Shown here: positions 1 through 9,516 of the stretch, piece after piece
How positions within the stretch are numbered: the first letter of the stretch is position 1
How the letters are laid out: each line of letters opens with the position of its first letter
Source: Photobacterium profundum SS9
GTDB taxonomy: Bacteria; Pseudomonadota; Gammaproteobacteria; Enterobacterales; Vibrionaceae
DNA: 64,000 bases
Direction of reading: 5' to 3'
NCBI RefSeq assembly: GCF_000196255.1
Contig: NC_006370.1
Coordinates: 1,146,187 to 1,210,186 of the forward strand
Program-made: the position numbers and the translations under genes
The notes under the pieces: model-generated
What the model saw: only the letters and a program-made list of their open reading frames with translations
The model's database searches: none
What the model was told of the DNA's origin: nothing

Positions 1-1029
1 TTAGTACCCATTCTAACGTCTGTCGCTGGTATTTTTATTGCTTTCGTACTGATGTACTTATGGCCTGCAATTTACGGCGGCTTAGTGAACTTTGGTGAAA
101 GTATTCAAGGTATGGGTGAAGCGGGCGCAGGTATCTACGCATTCTTCAACCGTCTACTAATCCCTGTTGGTCTACACCACGCACTAAACTCAGTATTCTG
201 GTTTGATGTTGCAGGTATTAATGATATTCCTAACTTCCTTGGTGGTGCTAAATCAATCGCTGAAGGTACAGCTACACCAGGTATAACTGGTATGTACCAA
301 GCTGGTTTCTTCCCTATCATGATGTTTGGTCTGCCTGGTGCAGCTCTTGCGATGTACCACACGGCTAAAGCAAAGAACAAAGAAAAAGTAGCATCTATCA
401 TGATTGCTGCAGGTTTCGCATCATTCTTTACCGGTGTTACTGAGCCACTAGAATTTGCATTCATGTTCCTTGCTCCGCCGCTATATGTTATTCACGCAGT
501 ACTAACTGGTCTGTCTGTTTACATTGCAGCATCAATGCAGTGGATTGCTGGTTTCGGCTTCTCAGCTGGCCTAGTAGATATGGTTCTATCTACTCGTAAC
601 CCGCTAGCTGTTAACTGGTATATGCTAATTCTTCAAGGTTTCGTGTTCTTTGGTCTTTACTACGCAATCTTCCGTACAGTTATCGTTAAGTTCAACCTTA
701 AGACACCTGGTCGTGAAGATGACGATGTAGAAGAGAGCGGTGTGACTGGTTCAAAAGAAACGGGTGAGCTTGCTAAGCAGTACCTTAAAGCTCTTGGCGG
801 TCACGGTAACCTTGAAAACATCGATGCATGTATCACGCGTCTACGTCTAACATTGAAAGACAGCAGTCTTGCTAATGAAAAGACACTAAAAGCGCTAGGT
901 GCAATGGGTGTGGTTAAATTAGGTTCAAACAACCTACAGGTTATCCTTGGTCCTCTTGCTGAAATAGTTGCTGGTGAAATGAAACGTATCCCAGCGTCAG
1001 AAGACCTATCTACTGTAAAACTGCCTTAA
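1..1029 (+). CDS. nagE: PTS N-acetylglucosamine transporter, IIC-IIB (3' part)
   Basis: Open at the left edge; the reading frame runs from base 1 to the TAA at 1027-1029, so the start lies outside the window. The product imports and phosphorylates N-acetylglucosamine across the inner membrane. The visible part holds the last hydrophobic segments of the IIC channel, with family-typical stretches such as GLHHALNSVFW and TGVTEPLEF. An acidic linker leads to a IIB domain with the phosphocysteine motif NIDACITRLR (Cys codon at 829-831). It stops after IIB, with no IIA domain, as is usual for Vibrionaceae NagE, whereas E. coli NagE carries IIA. Its position next to chitobiase fits use of chitin breakdown products. 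Confidence 0.93.
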   Translation, partial: LVPILTSVAGIFIAFVLMYLWPAIYGGLVNFGESIQGMGEAGAGIYAFFNRLLIPVGLHHALNSVFWFDVAGINDIPNFLGGAKSIAEGTATPGITGMYQAGFFPIMMFGLPGAALAMYHTAKAKNKEKVASIMIAAGFASFFTGVTEPLEFAFMFLAPPLYVIHAVLTGLSVYIAASMQWIAGFGFSAGLVDMVLSTRNPLAVNWYMLILQGFVFFGLYYAIFRTVIVKFNLKTPGREDDDVEESGVTGSKETGELAKQYLKALGGHGNLENIDACITRLRLTLKDSSLANEKTLKALGAMGVVKLGSNNLQVILGPLAEIVAGEMKRIPASEDLSTVKLP

Positions 1030-1075
1030 TTACTTAAATTCTTAAGTAACGTAACAAAGCTTTATTTTTAAATTA

Positions 1076-1113
1076 AACGGTCTCCACATTCTCTAAGAGA
1101 ATTGGGGACCGTT
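1076..1113 (+). terminator. hairpin after nagE
   Basis: An inverted repeat with arms AACGGTCtCC...ATTCTC and GAGAAT...GGaCCGTT follows the nagE stop. It lacks a long T tract, so termination may be weak or the hairpin may mainly protect the mRNA 3' end. Confidence 0.5.
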
Positions 1114-1181
1114 CTTTGGAGTGCCTAACTTTTAAGGCCTCGATTAAAATTCCCCTTTATGGGGGCTTCGGGAGACAAATC

Positions 1182-3854
1182 ATGAGTTTTATTTCTTTTA
1201 AATTAACTGCGCTAGCATCAGTTATTGCATTAGCAGTAACAGGGTGTGCATCACAAGGTTCGCTTGAACAAAACGTTGTAAACAACCTTGCCGAGAATCT
1301 TGATGTTAATTATGAGCTTGTTACAAACCACGGTGCAAACGAAGGGCTGAAATGTCAGGAATTAAATGCTGAATGGGCATCGTGTGATTTAATTAATTTG
1401 ACGTTAGTAAATAATGGCCCTGCTGTTGATAGCAAAGATTGGACTATCTATTTCCACAGTATTCGTATGATTTTGGATGTTCAGAATGACCAATTTAAAA
1501 TCACTCATGTCACTGGTGACTTACACACGCTAGAGCCAACCGATAAGTTTGATGGTTTTGCAGAAGGTGAAACGGTCGTTATTCCTTACATCGGCGAGTA
1601 CTGGACGTTGTTTGAAAACGATTATATGCCCCGTGCTTATGTTGTATCGGGTGATGCTAAGCCTAAAACAATCAAAAGTACTGATGCTGAAGACCCATCT
1701 GCATACTTAACACCTATTTCTGGTGATAACTGGAAGCGTACGCCTGATGACAATAATGTATTGGCGACGGCCCAGTCGCGTTTCGAAAAAAATAACGATG
1801 TTAATCTAATTGTAAAAGAAGAGCTTGCGGGATCAATTATTCCAACGCCTTTGAGTACTCAGCTAACGGGTGATTCAATATCATTAGCTGGCGGCATTAA
1901 TATCGAAAATGAAGCGATTCCAGGCAGTATGATGGTTGCGCTAAATGATCGCTTAGAGATGTTAGGTGTCAATACTGAAGGCCAATATGCGGTAAAAGTG
2001 ACTTTAGACCCAACGCTGTTTACTAAAGAACAAAAAATTGAAGGCGCTTACCAGTTAGATGTCCGTAAAGATGCGACTTACATTGTTGGTTATGATTACC
2101 AAGGTGCTTTCTATGGTATGCAGTCGTTGATCGCATTGATGACAACGGGTGATAAGAATACGGTTCCAACGGTTAAAATTACGGATGCTCCACGCTTTGA
2201 TTACCGTGGTGTAATGGTTGATGTTGGTCGTAACTTTCACTCTAAAGCCGCTATTCTTCGTACGTTAGATCAAATGTCAGCGTACAAGATGAACAAATTC
2301 CACTTCCACCTGACTGATGATGAAGGTTGGCGTATCGAAATCCCAAGTTTACCAGAACTTACGGGTATCGGCTCTAATCGTTGCCATGACTTATCAGAAA
2401 CACAGTGTGTGTTGCCTCAGCTAGGTTCTGGTCCAACATCAGATAATTTTGGTTCTGGTTTTTACTCGAAGCAAGATTACATCGATATCTTAATGTATGC
2501 GAAGGCTCGCGGCATTGAAGTGATTCCTGAAATTGATATGCCAGCACACGCCCGTGCTGCAGTAGTGTCAATGGAAGCTCGTTATAAGCGTTTAGCTGCA
2601 ACGGGTGATATGGAAGCAGCCAATCAATACCGTTTGATGGACCCGCAAGACACATCAAACGTAACGACTGTGCAATTTTATGATAAACGTAGCTTCATTA
2701 ACCCATGTATGGATTCATCGGTAGCTTTCGTCGATAAAGTGATTGCTGAAATGGCTGCAATGCATAAAGCAGCGGGTATGCCACTTAATACGTGGCACTT
2801 CGGTGGTGATGAAGCCAAAAACATCAAACAAGGTGCGGGTTTCCAAGATATAAATTCAGCAGATAAAGTGGCTTGGAAAGGCGATCTTGACCTGTCACAA
2901 CAAGATAAGCCATTTGCAAAATCACCAATGTGCCAGCAAACAATTAATGACGGTATCGTTGCAGATTACGACCACTTGCCTAGTTATTTTGCAGAGCGTG
3001 TTAGCCAACTAGTCGCCGATCACGACATTGCAAATTTCCAAGCATGGCAAGATGGCTTGAAGTATTCAGAAGATGCAGAAGCTTTCGCAACCGATAATGT
3101 GCGCGTGAACTTCTGGGATGTACTTTACTGGGGCGGCGGTGCTTCAGCTTATGACTGGTCAGCTAAAGGATACGATTTAATCGTGTCTAATCCTGATTAT
3201 GTTTACATGGATATGCCATACGAAGTGGATCCAGAAGAGCGAGGTTACTACTGGGCAACACGTGCGACAGATACGCGTAAAATGTTTGGTTTCGCACCAG
3301 AAAACTTGCCACAAAATGCAGAAACATCACTCGATCGTGATGGTAACGGTTTTGCAAGCAAAGGCACAGCAGAATACAAAGGCTTCTATGGCTTATCAGC
3401 TCAACTTTGGAGTGAAACCGTACGTACCGATGAACAATATGAATTCATGGTATTCCCACGTGTTCTAGCGGCTGCAGAGCGTGCTTGGCATAAAGCTGAT
3501 TGGGAAGTGGATTACAAAGCTGGCGTTGAGTATTCACAGCAAACTAATTTCGTGAATAAAGATGCGCTTAATGCAGAGTGGGCACGTTTTGCCAACGTAT
3601 TAGGTCAACGTGAATTGGCGAAGTTAGATGCGGCAGGTATTCAATATCGCGTTCCCGTTCCTGGTGCGAAAATTGAAAACGGCAGATTACAAATGAACGT
3701 GAGTATGCCAGGTCTTCAACTACAGTATTCTACCGATGGCGGTGATAACTGGAATATCTATAATCATGATGCTCAGCCGGTAATTTCGGGTGATGTATCG
3801 GTGCGTGCCGTGAGTACGAATGGTTTACGCTTTAGTCGAGTAACATCGTTGTAA
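1182..3854 (+). CDS. chb: Lipoprotein chitobiase (beta-N-acetylhexosaminidase, GH20)
   Basis: Cleaves terminal N-acetylglucosamine from chitobiose and short chitin oligomers, feeding the neighbouring GlcNAc transporter. I start it at ATG 1182 rather than upstream because a GGGAGA ribosome site precedes it and the protein then begins with a lipoprotein signal peptide (hydrophobic stretch and lipobox VTGC near residue 19), so it should be anchored in an envelope membrane. About 890 aa, the size of Vibrio chitobiases. Order: N-terminal carbohydrate-binding-like domain, GH20b domain, catalytic barrel with HFHLTDDEGWR and the HFGGDEA catalytic pair (Asp543-Glu544), then a C-terminal beta domain. 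The active-site residues are intact. Confidence 0.93.
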   Translation: MSFISFKLTALASVIALAVTGCASQGSLEQNVVNNLAENLDVNYELVTNHGANEGLKCQELNAEWASCDLINLTLVNNGPAVDSKDWTIYFHSIRMILDVQNDQFKITHVTGDLHTLEPTDKFDGFAEGETVVIPYIGEYWTLFENDYMPRAYVVSGDAKPKTIKSTDAEDPSAYLTPISGDNWKRTPDDNNVLATAQSRFEKNNDVNLIVKEELAGSIIPTPLSTQLTGDSISLAGGINIENEAIPGSMMVALNDRLEMLGVNTEGQYAVKVTLDPTLFTKEQKIEGAYQLDVRKDATYIVGYDYQGAFYGMQSLIALMTTGDKNTVPTVKITDAPRFDYRGVMVDVGRNFHSKAAILRTLDQMSAYKMNKFHFHLTDDEGWRIEIPSLPELTGIGSNRCHDLSETQCVLPQLGSGPTSDNFGSGFYSKQDYIDILMYAKARGIEVIPEIDMPAHARAAVVSMEARYKRLAATGDMEAANQYRLMDPQDTSNVTTVQFYDKRSFINPCMDSSVAFVDKVIAEMAAMHKAAGMPLNTWHFGGDEAKNIKQGAGFQDINSADKVAWKGDLDLSQQDKPFAKSPMCQQTINDGIVADYDHLPSYFAERVSQLVADHDIANFQAWQDGLKYSEDAEAFATDNVRVNFWDVLYWGGGASAYDWSAKGYDLIVSNPDYVYMDMPYEVDPEERGYYWATRATDTRKMFGFAPENLPQNAETSLDRDGNGFASKGTAEYKGFYGLSAQLWSETVRTDEQYEFMVFPRVLAAAERAWHKADWEVDYKAGVEYSQQTNFVNKDALNAEWARFANVLGQRELAKLDAAGIQYRVPVPGAKIENGRLQMNVSMPGLQLQYSTDGGDNWNIYNHDAQPVISGDVSVRAVSTNGLRFSRVTSL

Positions 3855-3913
3855 TTTGCTGAATGTTTTGATTAACGATTTAAAATAAAGTTGTGCGAGA
3901 GTGGTTCTCTCGC

Positions 3914-3954
3914 CAGCTTCTTAATAAGCTCCCCCAGAGCTTATTAAGAAGCTG
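3914..3954. repeat. Perfect 18-bp inverted repeat after chb
   Basis: Two perfectly complementary 18-base arms (3914-3931 and 3937-3954) flank a CCCCA loop, 59 bases after the chb stop. No T tract follows. It may act as an RNA 3'-end stabiliser or a T-less terminator. The 354-base gap between chb and glnS also holds a GACCCT...AGGGTC hairpin near 4044-4060 and a strong terminator at 4086; no protein gene is visible. Confidence 0.75.
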
Positions 3955-4085
3955 CTGTTGTAGTTTCGTACCTTAGATTGTCAGATTTAAGGATTCGGTA
4001 ATTCATCCTTCATGTGAATTCCTGATTGGAATGTTGTTGTTTTGACCCTCATTTAGGGTCATAAAGAATGTAATAGTTCTATTTA

Positions 4086-4108
4086 CCCCGCTTCTGCGGG
4101 GTTTTTTT
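4086..4108 (+). terminator. Rho-independent terminator upstream of glnS
   Basis: CCCCGC-TTCT-GCGGGG followed by seven T. It is about 230 bases past the chb stop and beyond the 3914-3954 hairpin, so it may end the chb transcript or a separate short transcript from the gap. Confidence 0.88.
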
Positions 4109-4208
4109 ATATATATTGGTCAACAAAGCATACTAACTGTTGAGTCGTGACCCATATTTATGGATCATAGTCAGTTCTAAAATCCTGTAAGCACACGAGG
4201 TGTAATTG

Positions 4209-5873
4209 ATGAGTGAATCTGAAGCTCGTCCAACTAACTTTATCCGCCAAATTATTGATGCGGATTTAGATAGTGGCAAACATAAAAGCGTTCATACCCG
4301 ATTCCCGCCGGAACCGAATGGTTACCTGCATATCGGCCATGCTAAATCTATTTGTTTGAACTTCGGTATTGCTCAGGACTATCAGGGTCAATGTAATTTA
4401 CGTTTTGACGATACTAATCCTGAAAAAGAAGACATCGAATACGTTGAGTCAATTAAGAACGATGTTAACTGGTTGGGCTTTGATTGGAGCGGTGAGATTT
4501 GTTATTCATCAAACTATTTCGATAAGCTATACGGGTTTGCAGTTGAATTAATTAATAAAGGCTTAGCGTATGTTGATGAGCTAAGTCCAGAGCAAATGCG
4601 TGAATACCGTGGCAACTTAACAGAGCCAGGTAAACCAAGCCCATACCGTGATCGTAGTGTTGCTGAAAACCTTGAACTGTTCGAAAAAATGAAGAACGGT
4701 GAAGTTGAAGAAGGCATTATGTCTCTTCGCGCTAAGATCGATATGGCTTCATCATTTATGGTGTTGCGTGATCCTGTTATTTATCGTGTTCGCTTCGCGA
4801 CTCATCACCAAACAGGTGATAAGTGGTGTATCTACCCGATGTACGACTTCACACACTGTATTTCTGATGCGCTAGAAGGTATTACGCACTCGATTTGTAC
4901 GCTTGAGTTCCAAGATAACCGTCGTTTATACGATTGGGTTTTGGATAATATTACGATTGATTGCCAACCTCGCCAGTACGAGTTTAGCCGTTTAAATCTT
5001 GAATATACGGTAATGTCTAAGCGTAAGCTTAATCAATTAGTCACTGATAACTTGGTGTCTGGTTGGGACGATCCACGTATGCCAACTGTTTCTGGTTTAC
5101 GCCGTCGTGGCTTTACGTCTGCATCTATTCGTGAATTCTGTAAACGTATTGGTGTTACTAAGCAAGAAAATACCATCGAAATGAGTTCACTAGAATCATG
5201 TATTCGCGATGATTTGAATGAGAATGCACCACGTGCAATGGCTGTTCTTGATCCAGTGAAAATTGTGATTGAAAACTTTACTGGTGATACTGAAGTATTA
5301 ACAGTAAGTAATCACCCAAATAACTCAGAAATGGGTACGCGTGAAGTTCCATTTACGCGTGAAATTTGGATTGAACGTGAAGATTTCCGCGAAGAAGCGA
5401 ATAAGAAATACAAGCGTTTAGTGTTGGGTAAAGAAGTGCGTTTACGTGGCGCTTACGTAATTAAAGCTGAACGTATCGAAAAAGATGCAGAAGGTAATAT
5501 CACGACCATTTTCTGTTCTTATGATAATGAAACATTAGGTGTTAACCCATCTGATGGTCGTAAAGTAAAAGGTGTTATTCACTGGGTATCTGCAGATGCA
5601 GGTTTACCAGCAGAAATTCGCCTTTACGATCGCCTATTTACTGTTGCTAACCCAGCAGCAGCAGATGATTTCGTTACTGTGATTAACCCTGAATCGTTAA
5701 CGGTACTGAATGGTTTTGTGGAGCCAAGCTTAAAAGTGGCAGAAGCTGAAAAAGCATTTCAGTTTGAACGTATAGGTTACTTCTGTGTTGATAGCAAAGA
5801 CTCTTCAGCAGAGAAACTAGTTTTTAACCGTACAGTAGGCTTACGCGATACATGGGCAAAAATGGGTGAATAA
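4209..5873 (+). CDS. glnS: Glutaminyl-tRNA synthetase
   Basis: Charges tRNA-Gln with glutamine in the cytosol. The class I signature HIGH is at residues 41-44 and the KMSKS-like loop VMSKR at 268-272, as in E. coli GlnRS, and the length (554 aa) is the same. The catalytic Rossmann fold is followed by two anticodon-binding beta-barrels. ATG 4209 is chosen over the preceding TTG because GAGG lies at a suitable distance and the usual N-terminus then follows. It is a single-gene unit bounded by terminators on both sides; the nagE/glnS neighbourhood is shared with E. coli. Confidence 0.98.
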   Translation: MSESEARPTNFIRQIIDADLDSGKHKSVHTRFPPEPNGYLHIGHAKSICLNFGIAQDYQGQCNLRFDDTNPEKEDIEYVESIKNDVNWLGFDWSGEICYSSNYFDKLYGFAVELINKGLAYVDELSPEQMREYRGNLTEPGKPSPYRDRSVAENLELFEKMKNGEVEEGIMSLRAKIDMASSFMVLRDPVIYRVRFATHHQTGDKWCIYPMYDFTHCISDALEGITHSICTLEFQDNRRLYDWVLDNITIDCQPRQYEFSRLNLEYTVMSKRKLNQLVTDNLVSGWDDPRMPTVSGLRRRGFTSASIREFCKRIGVTKQENTIEMSSLESCIRDDLNENAPRAMAVLDPVKIVIENFTGDTEVLTVSNHPNNSEMGTREVPFTREIWIEREDFREEANKKYKRLVLGKEVRLRGAYVIKAERIEKDAEGNITTIFCSYDNETLGVNPSDGRKVKGVIHWVSADAGLPAEIRLYDRLFTVANPAAADDFVTVINPESLTVLNGFVEPSLKVAEAEKAFQFERIGYFCVDSKDSSAEKLVFNRTVGLRDTWAKMGE

Positions 5874-5907
5874 AGCTGATTGAATAGTCGGCTTTATTTG
5901 CCCAATA

Positions 5908-5937
5908 AAAAAACCAGCCATTTGGCTGGTTTTTTTA
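5908..5937. terminator. Bidirectional terminator between glnS and fur
   Basis: AACCAGCCA / TGGCTGGTT stem with A tract on the left and T tract on the right, so it can end both convergent genes. Confidence 0.92.
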
Positions 5938-5981
5938 TGCTTACTTAGCATTAGCAAAAGAATGCATTTCTGCTTTAATAC

Positions 5982-6428
5982 TTATTTTCTGTTGTGAAGG
6001 CTTGGGTCTGTATTACAATCGCCTTCAATACAGTGGCCATAAAGGTATAGACTGTGATTTGTTAAGCGAACATTAAAGCTAGACGCAATTGCTTTCTGAC
6101 GTTCTTCAATGATTTCATCAGAAAATTCGATAACTTTGCCACAATCGAGACAAACTAAGTGATCGTGGTGATGTTGAGTTGCTAATTCGAAAACAGACTT
6201 ACCACCTTCAAAATGATGGCGTGTAACAATGCCAGCATCATCAAATTGGTTTAGTACACGGTAAACAGTAGCAAGACCAATTTCTTCACCGATATCGATC
6301 AATTTCTTATACAAGTCTTCCGCACTGATATGTTGGCAATCAGGTTGTTGCAACACTTCCAAAATTTTCAAACGAGGAAGTGTGACTTTTAAGCCTGCTT
6401 GCTTAAGTGCGTGATTATTATCTGACAT
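5982..6428 (-). CDS. fur: Ferric uptake regulator
   Basis: Fe(II)-dependent repressor of iron-acquisition genes. It has an N-terminal winged helix and a C-terminal metal-binding and dimerisation domain with HHHDH at residues 86-90, Cys93 and Cys96, plus Cys133 and Cys138 near the end. The 148-aa length matches E. coli Fur. The ATG at 6428 has AGGAAA upstream. No convincing Fur box was found in its own 200-base leader. It is probably the regulator of feoABC at 29.4 kb. Confidence 0.98.
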   Translation of the reverse strand: MSDNNHALKQAGLKVTLPRLKILEVLQQPDCQHISAEDLYKKLIDIGEEIGLATVYRVLNQFDDAGIVTRHHFEGGKSVFELATQHHHDHLVCLDCGKVIEFSDEIIEERQKAIASSFNVRLTNHSLYLYGHCIEGDCNTDPSLHNRK

Positions 6429-6626
6429 CTGAGTTTCCTATTGGCTACCTGCAAAAATGAAATGCAGTAGTCTTTCCCCATATCTGTTCATTATAAGGGA
6501 CGATAAGGTAACAATAAACCTTAAACGACAATGAATCTATGAGTTATGTACATTTTCTTTAGTTTGTAAAAATGTTAAAAAAATGTATAGAATGCCTCAT
6601 CGTACCAGTCAATAAGAATTAAGACT

Positions 6627-6877
6627 GTGTTTGAGTATTATACGCCTCGAATTGTGAGATCTGCGTTGAATATTTGGCCACCATTTTGGGGGGCAGGCAT
6701 TCGAATCGTTCATATCAGCAACGACTTTCGCTGTGTGAAAATTAAGGTGAAGTTGTCTCTACCGTTAGACGAGTATTGTATATACGTAAAAAGCCTAAAT
6801 ACCGCCCGATAGAAAATGATAATGACAATAATGCTTTGGAAGAGGTGAGTGCTGAAGTGCAAAGCGAAGCAGGATAA
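6627..6877 (+). pseudogene. Decayed DUF4442 (hot-dog fold) thioesterase-like gene
   Basis: From GTG 6627 the frame encodes about 40 residues typical of the start of DUF4442 proteins (ALNIWPPFWGAGIRI followed by DFRCVKIKVKL). The middle of the family, normally 70 or more residues, is missing. In another frame (about 6765-6877) the family's C-terminal strand follows (VLYIRKKPK) with an acidic tail ending at TAA 6875-6877. The gene therefore seems to have suffered an internal deletion that also shifted the frame. The stop codon touches the first base of a 162-bp repeat. Family assignment is from motif recognition only. Confidence 0.7.
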
Positions 6878-7038
6878 TACCAATCTGGATAAGTAAGTGG
6901 TCATAAATTTGCGCAGGAAAAATAGGTAAGAACAAGACAGAAATTGAAATAACTGGTGGTTCTAATTATAAAATTTCTAACGCTGTGATTATCGATTTTA
7001 ACCAGCAAGAATGATCAGATACTTATTTAGGTTGGTAT
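6877..7038 (-). repeat. 162-bp MITE-like repeat, copy 1
   Basis: Reverse complement of the elements at 24682-24843 and 59934-60095, with about five differences from copy 2. The ends are imperfect inverted repeats of about 28 bp beginning ATACCAAYCTRRATAAGTA. No open frame worth calling. I see no clear target-site duplication. The left end coincides with the stop codon of the decayed thioesterase gene. Confidence 0.9.
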
Positions 7039-7051
7039 AAAACTGAGGTAT

Positions 7052-7081
7052 AAAAAAACGCGCTCTTAAAGCGCGTTTTTA
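7052..7081. terminator. Terminator downstream of fldA
   Basis: ACGCGCT / AGCGCGT stem with an A tract on one side and a T tract on the other. It should end the fldA transcript, which reads leftwards, and could also end rightward reads. Confidence 0.88.
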
Positions 7082-7098
7082 ACATAGGAGCAAATTGA

Positions 7099-7626
7099 TT
7101 AGTCTGCTAATTCAGCAAGACACATTTCTTCAAAAATTTGCTTAACCCATTTTGCAACACGCTCGTCAGTTAATTCTGGTTGACGGTCTTCGTCAACGCA
7201 TAAACCAACAAAGTTGTTGTCATCAACAAGTGCTTTAGATGCTTCGAATTCAAAGCCTTCTGTAGAGAAATGACCAACAATTGTTGCGCCACGTCCTTCA
7301 ATGATGTCACGTACAGTGCCCATCGCATCACAGAAATATTCTGCGTAATCTTCTTGGTCACCACAACCAAAGATAGCAACAAGCTTCGTTGAGAAGTCAA
7401 TATTCTCTAGTTCAGGGAAGAAATCATCCCAATCACACTGTGCTTCACCATAGTACCAAGTCGGGATACCTAGAAGCAGTAGATCAAAATTATCAATATC
7501 TTCTTTGCTGCTTTTAGCGATATCTTTTACTTCAACTAAGTTTTTGCCAAGTTGTTTTTGAATCATTTTCGCGACAGCTTCGGTATTGCCTGTGTCGCTA
7601 CCAAAGAAGAGTCCAACACTCGCCAT
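7099..7626 (-). CDS. fldA: Flavodoxin
   Basis: Small FMN electron carrier of the cytosol. It shows the phosphate-binding loop FGSDTGNTEAVAK near residues 8-20 and the segment TWYYGEAQCDWDDFF, which marks long-chain flavodoxins. 175 aa matches E. coli FldA. It lies between fur and seqA as in E. coli, but the gene fused or adjacent to fldA there (ybfE) is not found here. A terminator follows at 7052-7081. Confidence 0.97.
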   Translation of the reverse strand: MASVGLFFGSDTGNTEAVAKMIQKQLGKNLVEVKDIAKSSKEDIDNFDLLLLGIPTWYYGEAQCDWDDFFPELENIDFSTKLVAIFGCGDQEDYAEYFCDAMGTVRDIIEGRGATIVGHFSTEGFEFEASKALVDDNNFVGLCVDEDRQPELTDERVAKWVKQIFEEMCLAELAD

Positions 7627-7790
7627 AGTAGAGATTACCCATTTATTAGTTGTTGACCGTTATCTTTAACGGTTTACATAAATTAGATCAGGATTAAACC
7701 CGAAATGTTTAGTGATAATCGTTAGATCATCATGTGCTCATAAGAATGAGCATAACTCGATGCATGTTGAATGCATCAAGTTATTGAAAT

Positions 7791-8012
7791 TTAGCCTAGA
7801 CCTGTGCCTTCCCAGCTGATCTGAATCAGACCTTTAGTGATAAAGCCAGCACATCCTAAAAATAGTACCGTCCAAACGATCTTGCGACCAAAAGGAGGAA
7901 CATTACCTTGCTTTAATACGTCTTTAATCGCCATGCCAATAAAGAAAAATATTGAAGCAAAAAGTAAATCTAGTCCAATAGATTCAAGCAAGTCCATGTA
8001 CTCGTATAACAC
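7791..8012 (-). CDS. DUF2788 small membrane protein
   Basis: 73 aa with two hydrophobic segments (about residues 15-33 and 45-62) separated by a basic turn. It resembles the DUF2788 family, which in Vibrionaceae sits between ybfF and fldA as here. Probably an inner-membrane protein of unknown function. It reads in the same direction as ybfF and fldA, with 63 bp to ybfF and 164 bp to fldA. Confidence 0.85.
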   Translation of the reverse strand: MLYEYMDLLESIGLDLLFASIFFFIGMAIKDVLKQGNVPPFGRKIVWTVLFLGCAGFITKGLIQISWEGTGLG

Positions 8013-8075
8013 ATCATCCCTTACAACAATCGAACTAGGCGCGCACTATATCACGACAGACGCTCACTGTTAATG

Positions 8076-8840
8076 TTAAGGGCGCTGCAAAAAGCTGAGA
8101 ATGATACGATTTACGGTTTCAGGTTTTTCTGCATGTAGCCAGTGACCCGTGTTTGCTACCATGTGTGCCTTAGCATGGGGAAACTGTAGAGCAATTTTTT
8201 CACGGTGCTCGGACAATATGTATTCTGATTCTTGCCCTTTTATGAATAATGTTTTGCCTTCAAAAGGCAAGACGTCATTCCAACCCATAATTGTAGCGTA
8301 ATTTGCAATTAATCCTTCTACATTAAATCGCCAGTTATAACTATCGCCATCTTTCGCAAATGATTTTAATAAAAACTGACGAACGCCCGGTTCAAGCACG
8401 TGCTTAGCGAGGTAAACATCAGCCTCGCTTCGCTTATGAACGGTATGCTTAGCGACTTCGCGTAGACCTGCAAACACATTTTCATGGCGATGAACATGAT
8501 AGTGCACTGGGGCCATATCAAGAATCATTAAGTGATCAAGACGTGTTGTTGCTACTTCACTGAGCGCCATGGCTACTTTTCCACCCATAGAGTGACCAAC
8601 AACCGAAAATTGCTCAATATTCAATTCATCAATAACGGCAAGCACGTCATTGGCCATATATTGATAAGTGAATGTGTCAGTATGCGCAGACTTACCATGA
8701 TTTCGTAGATCAACGCTGATCACTTTATAACTATCTTTCAATGATCTAGCGAGTAACCCAAGATTATCTAAACTTCCGAACAAACCATGGATCAAAACGA
8801 TCGCCTTTCCTTTGCCTTCAACACGATAATGAAGATTCAC
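8076..8840 (-). CDS. ybfF: Alpha/beta hydrolase, YbfF esterase
   Basis: Acyl-CoA/short-chain ester hydrolase family of the cytosol. The nucleophile elbow GHSMGG is at residues 82-87 (Ser84), the oxyanion segment LIHGLFGS is near the N-terminus, and a C-terminal NTGHWLHAEKP supplies the catalytic His. 254 aa matches E. coli YbfF. It is divergent from seqA, as in E. coli, with about 90 bp shared between the two promoters. Confidence 0.94.
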   Translation of the reverse strand: MNLHYRVEGKGKAIVLIHGLFGSLDNLGLLARSLKDSYKVISVDLRNHGKSAHTDTFTYQYMANDVLAVIDELNIEQFSVVGHSMGGKVAMALSEVATTRLDHLMILDMAPVHYHVHRHENVFAGLREVAKHTVHKRSEADVYLAKHVLEPGVRQFLLKSFAKDGDSYNWRFNVEGLIANYATIMGWNDVLPFEGKTLFIKGQESEYILSEHREKIALQFPHAKAHMVANTGHWLHAEKPETVNRIILSFLQRP

Positions 8841-8932
8841 TGACTATTTTCTCTTATTAGGAGTGGTATTTACCGTAGAGTATAACCTCGGATCACGGTA
8901 TAATCGCGCTGTGATTTTTAAACGGAACGATA

Positions 8933-9481
8933 ATGAACACTACGATGAAGAGTATTGAGGTAGACGAAGAGCTATATCGTTATATCGCAAGCCAAACCCA
9001 GCATATTGGTGAAAGTGCATCCGATATTTTGCGTCGCTTGTTAATGGTACCTGCAGAGCAGCAACTTGAGGTTGTCGTGCCAGTACGTCCAAAAGGTATT
9101 ATTGTAAGCAAAGACGCAGGAAATGAGCATAAACTAGATCGTGTTAAAGAAATGAGAACATTGCTGATTTCTGATGAGTTTGCGGTACAAGGTAAAGCCA
9201 TTGGTCGATTTATGATGATCTTATCTTCACTTTATCGCATCGATTCTGACGGCTTCATTGAAGCTGCGGCAATTAAAGGTCGTACCCGCGTTTACTTTGC
9301 AGATAACGAAGAAGCTTTACTTGCGAGTGGTAAAACGACTAAGCCGAAAGCTATCCCAGAAACACCTTACTGGGTAATTACGAATACGAATACTGACCGT
9401 AAACGTCAGATGGTTGATCAGCTTATGGTTAAAATGAACTATAACACTGACATCATTGAAAAGGTTTGCGGTGTAATTTAA
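8933..9481 (+). CDS. seqA: Negative modulator of replication initiation SeqA
   Basis: Binds hemimethylated GATC sites, sequesters oriC and organises new DNA. The N-terminal oligomerisation motif [20 protein letters not shown] matches E. coli SeqA, and the C-terminal DNA-binding domain ends [15 protein letters not shown]. 182 aa. I keep ATG 8933, which has GGAACG upstream; a second ATG at 8945 would give the E. coli-like N-terminus but has no ribosome site. Followed closely by pgm, so probably co-transcribed. Confidence 0.97.
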   Translation: MNTTMKSIEVDEELYRYIASQTQHIGESASDILRRLLMVPAEQQLEVVVPVRPKGIIVSKDAGNEHKLDRVKEMRTLLISDEFAVQGKAIGRFMMILSSLYRIDSDGFIEAAAIKGRTRVYFADNEEALLASGKTTKPKAIPETPYWVITNTNTDRKRQMVDQLMVKMNYNTDIIEKVCGVI

Positions 9482-9516
9482 CTGGCTATATGCCTTCGTT
9501 TTACAAGGATAAGTAC

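Noticed and set aside
1116..1181. Longer N-terminus for chitobiase
   Set aside because: Would hide the lipoprotein signal peptide; ATG 1182 has a good ribosome site.
6818..6836. AATGATAATGACAATAAT looks like a Fur box of three hexamers
   Set aside because: It encodes the ENDNDNN tail of the decayed thioesterase gene and no iron gene follows; a coding origin explains it.
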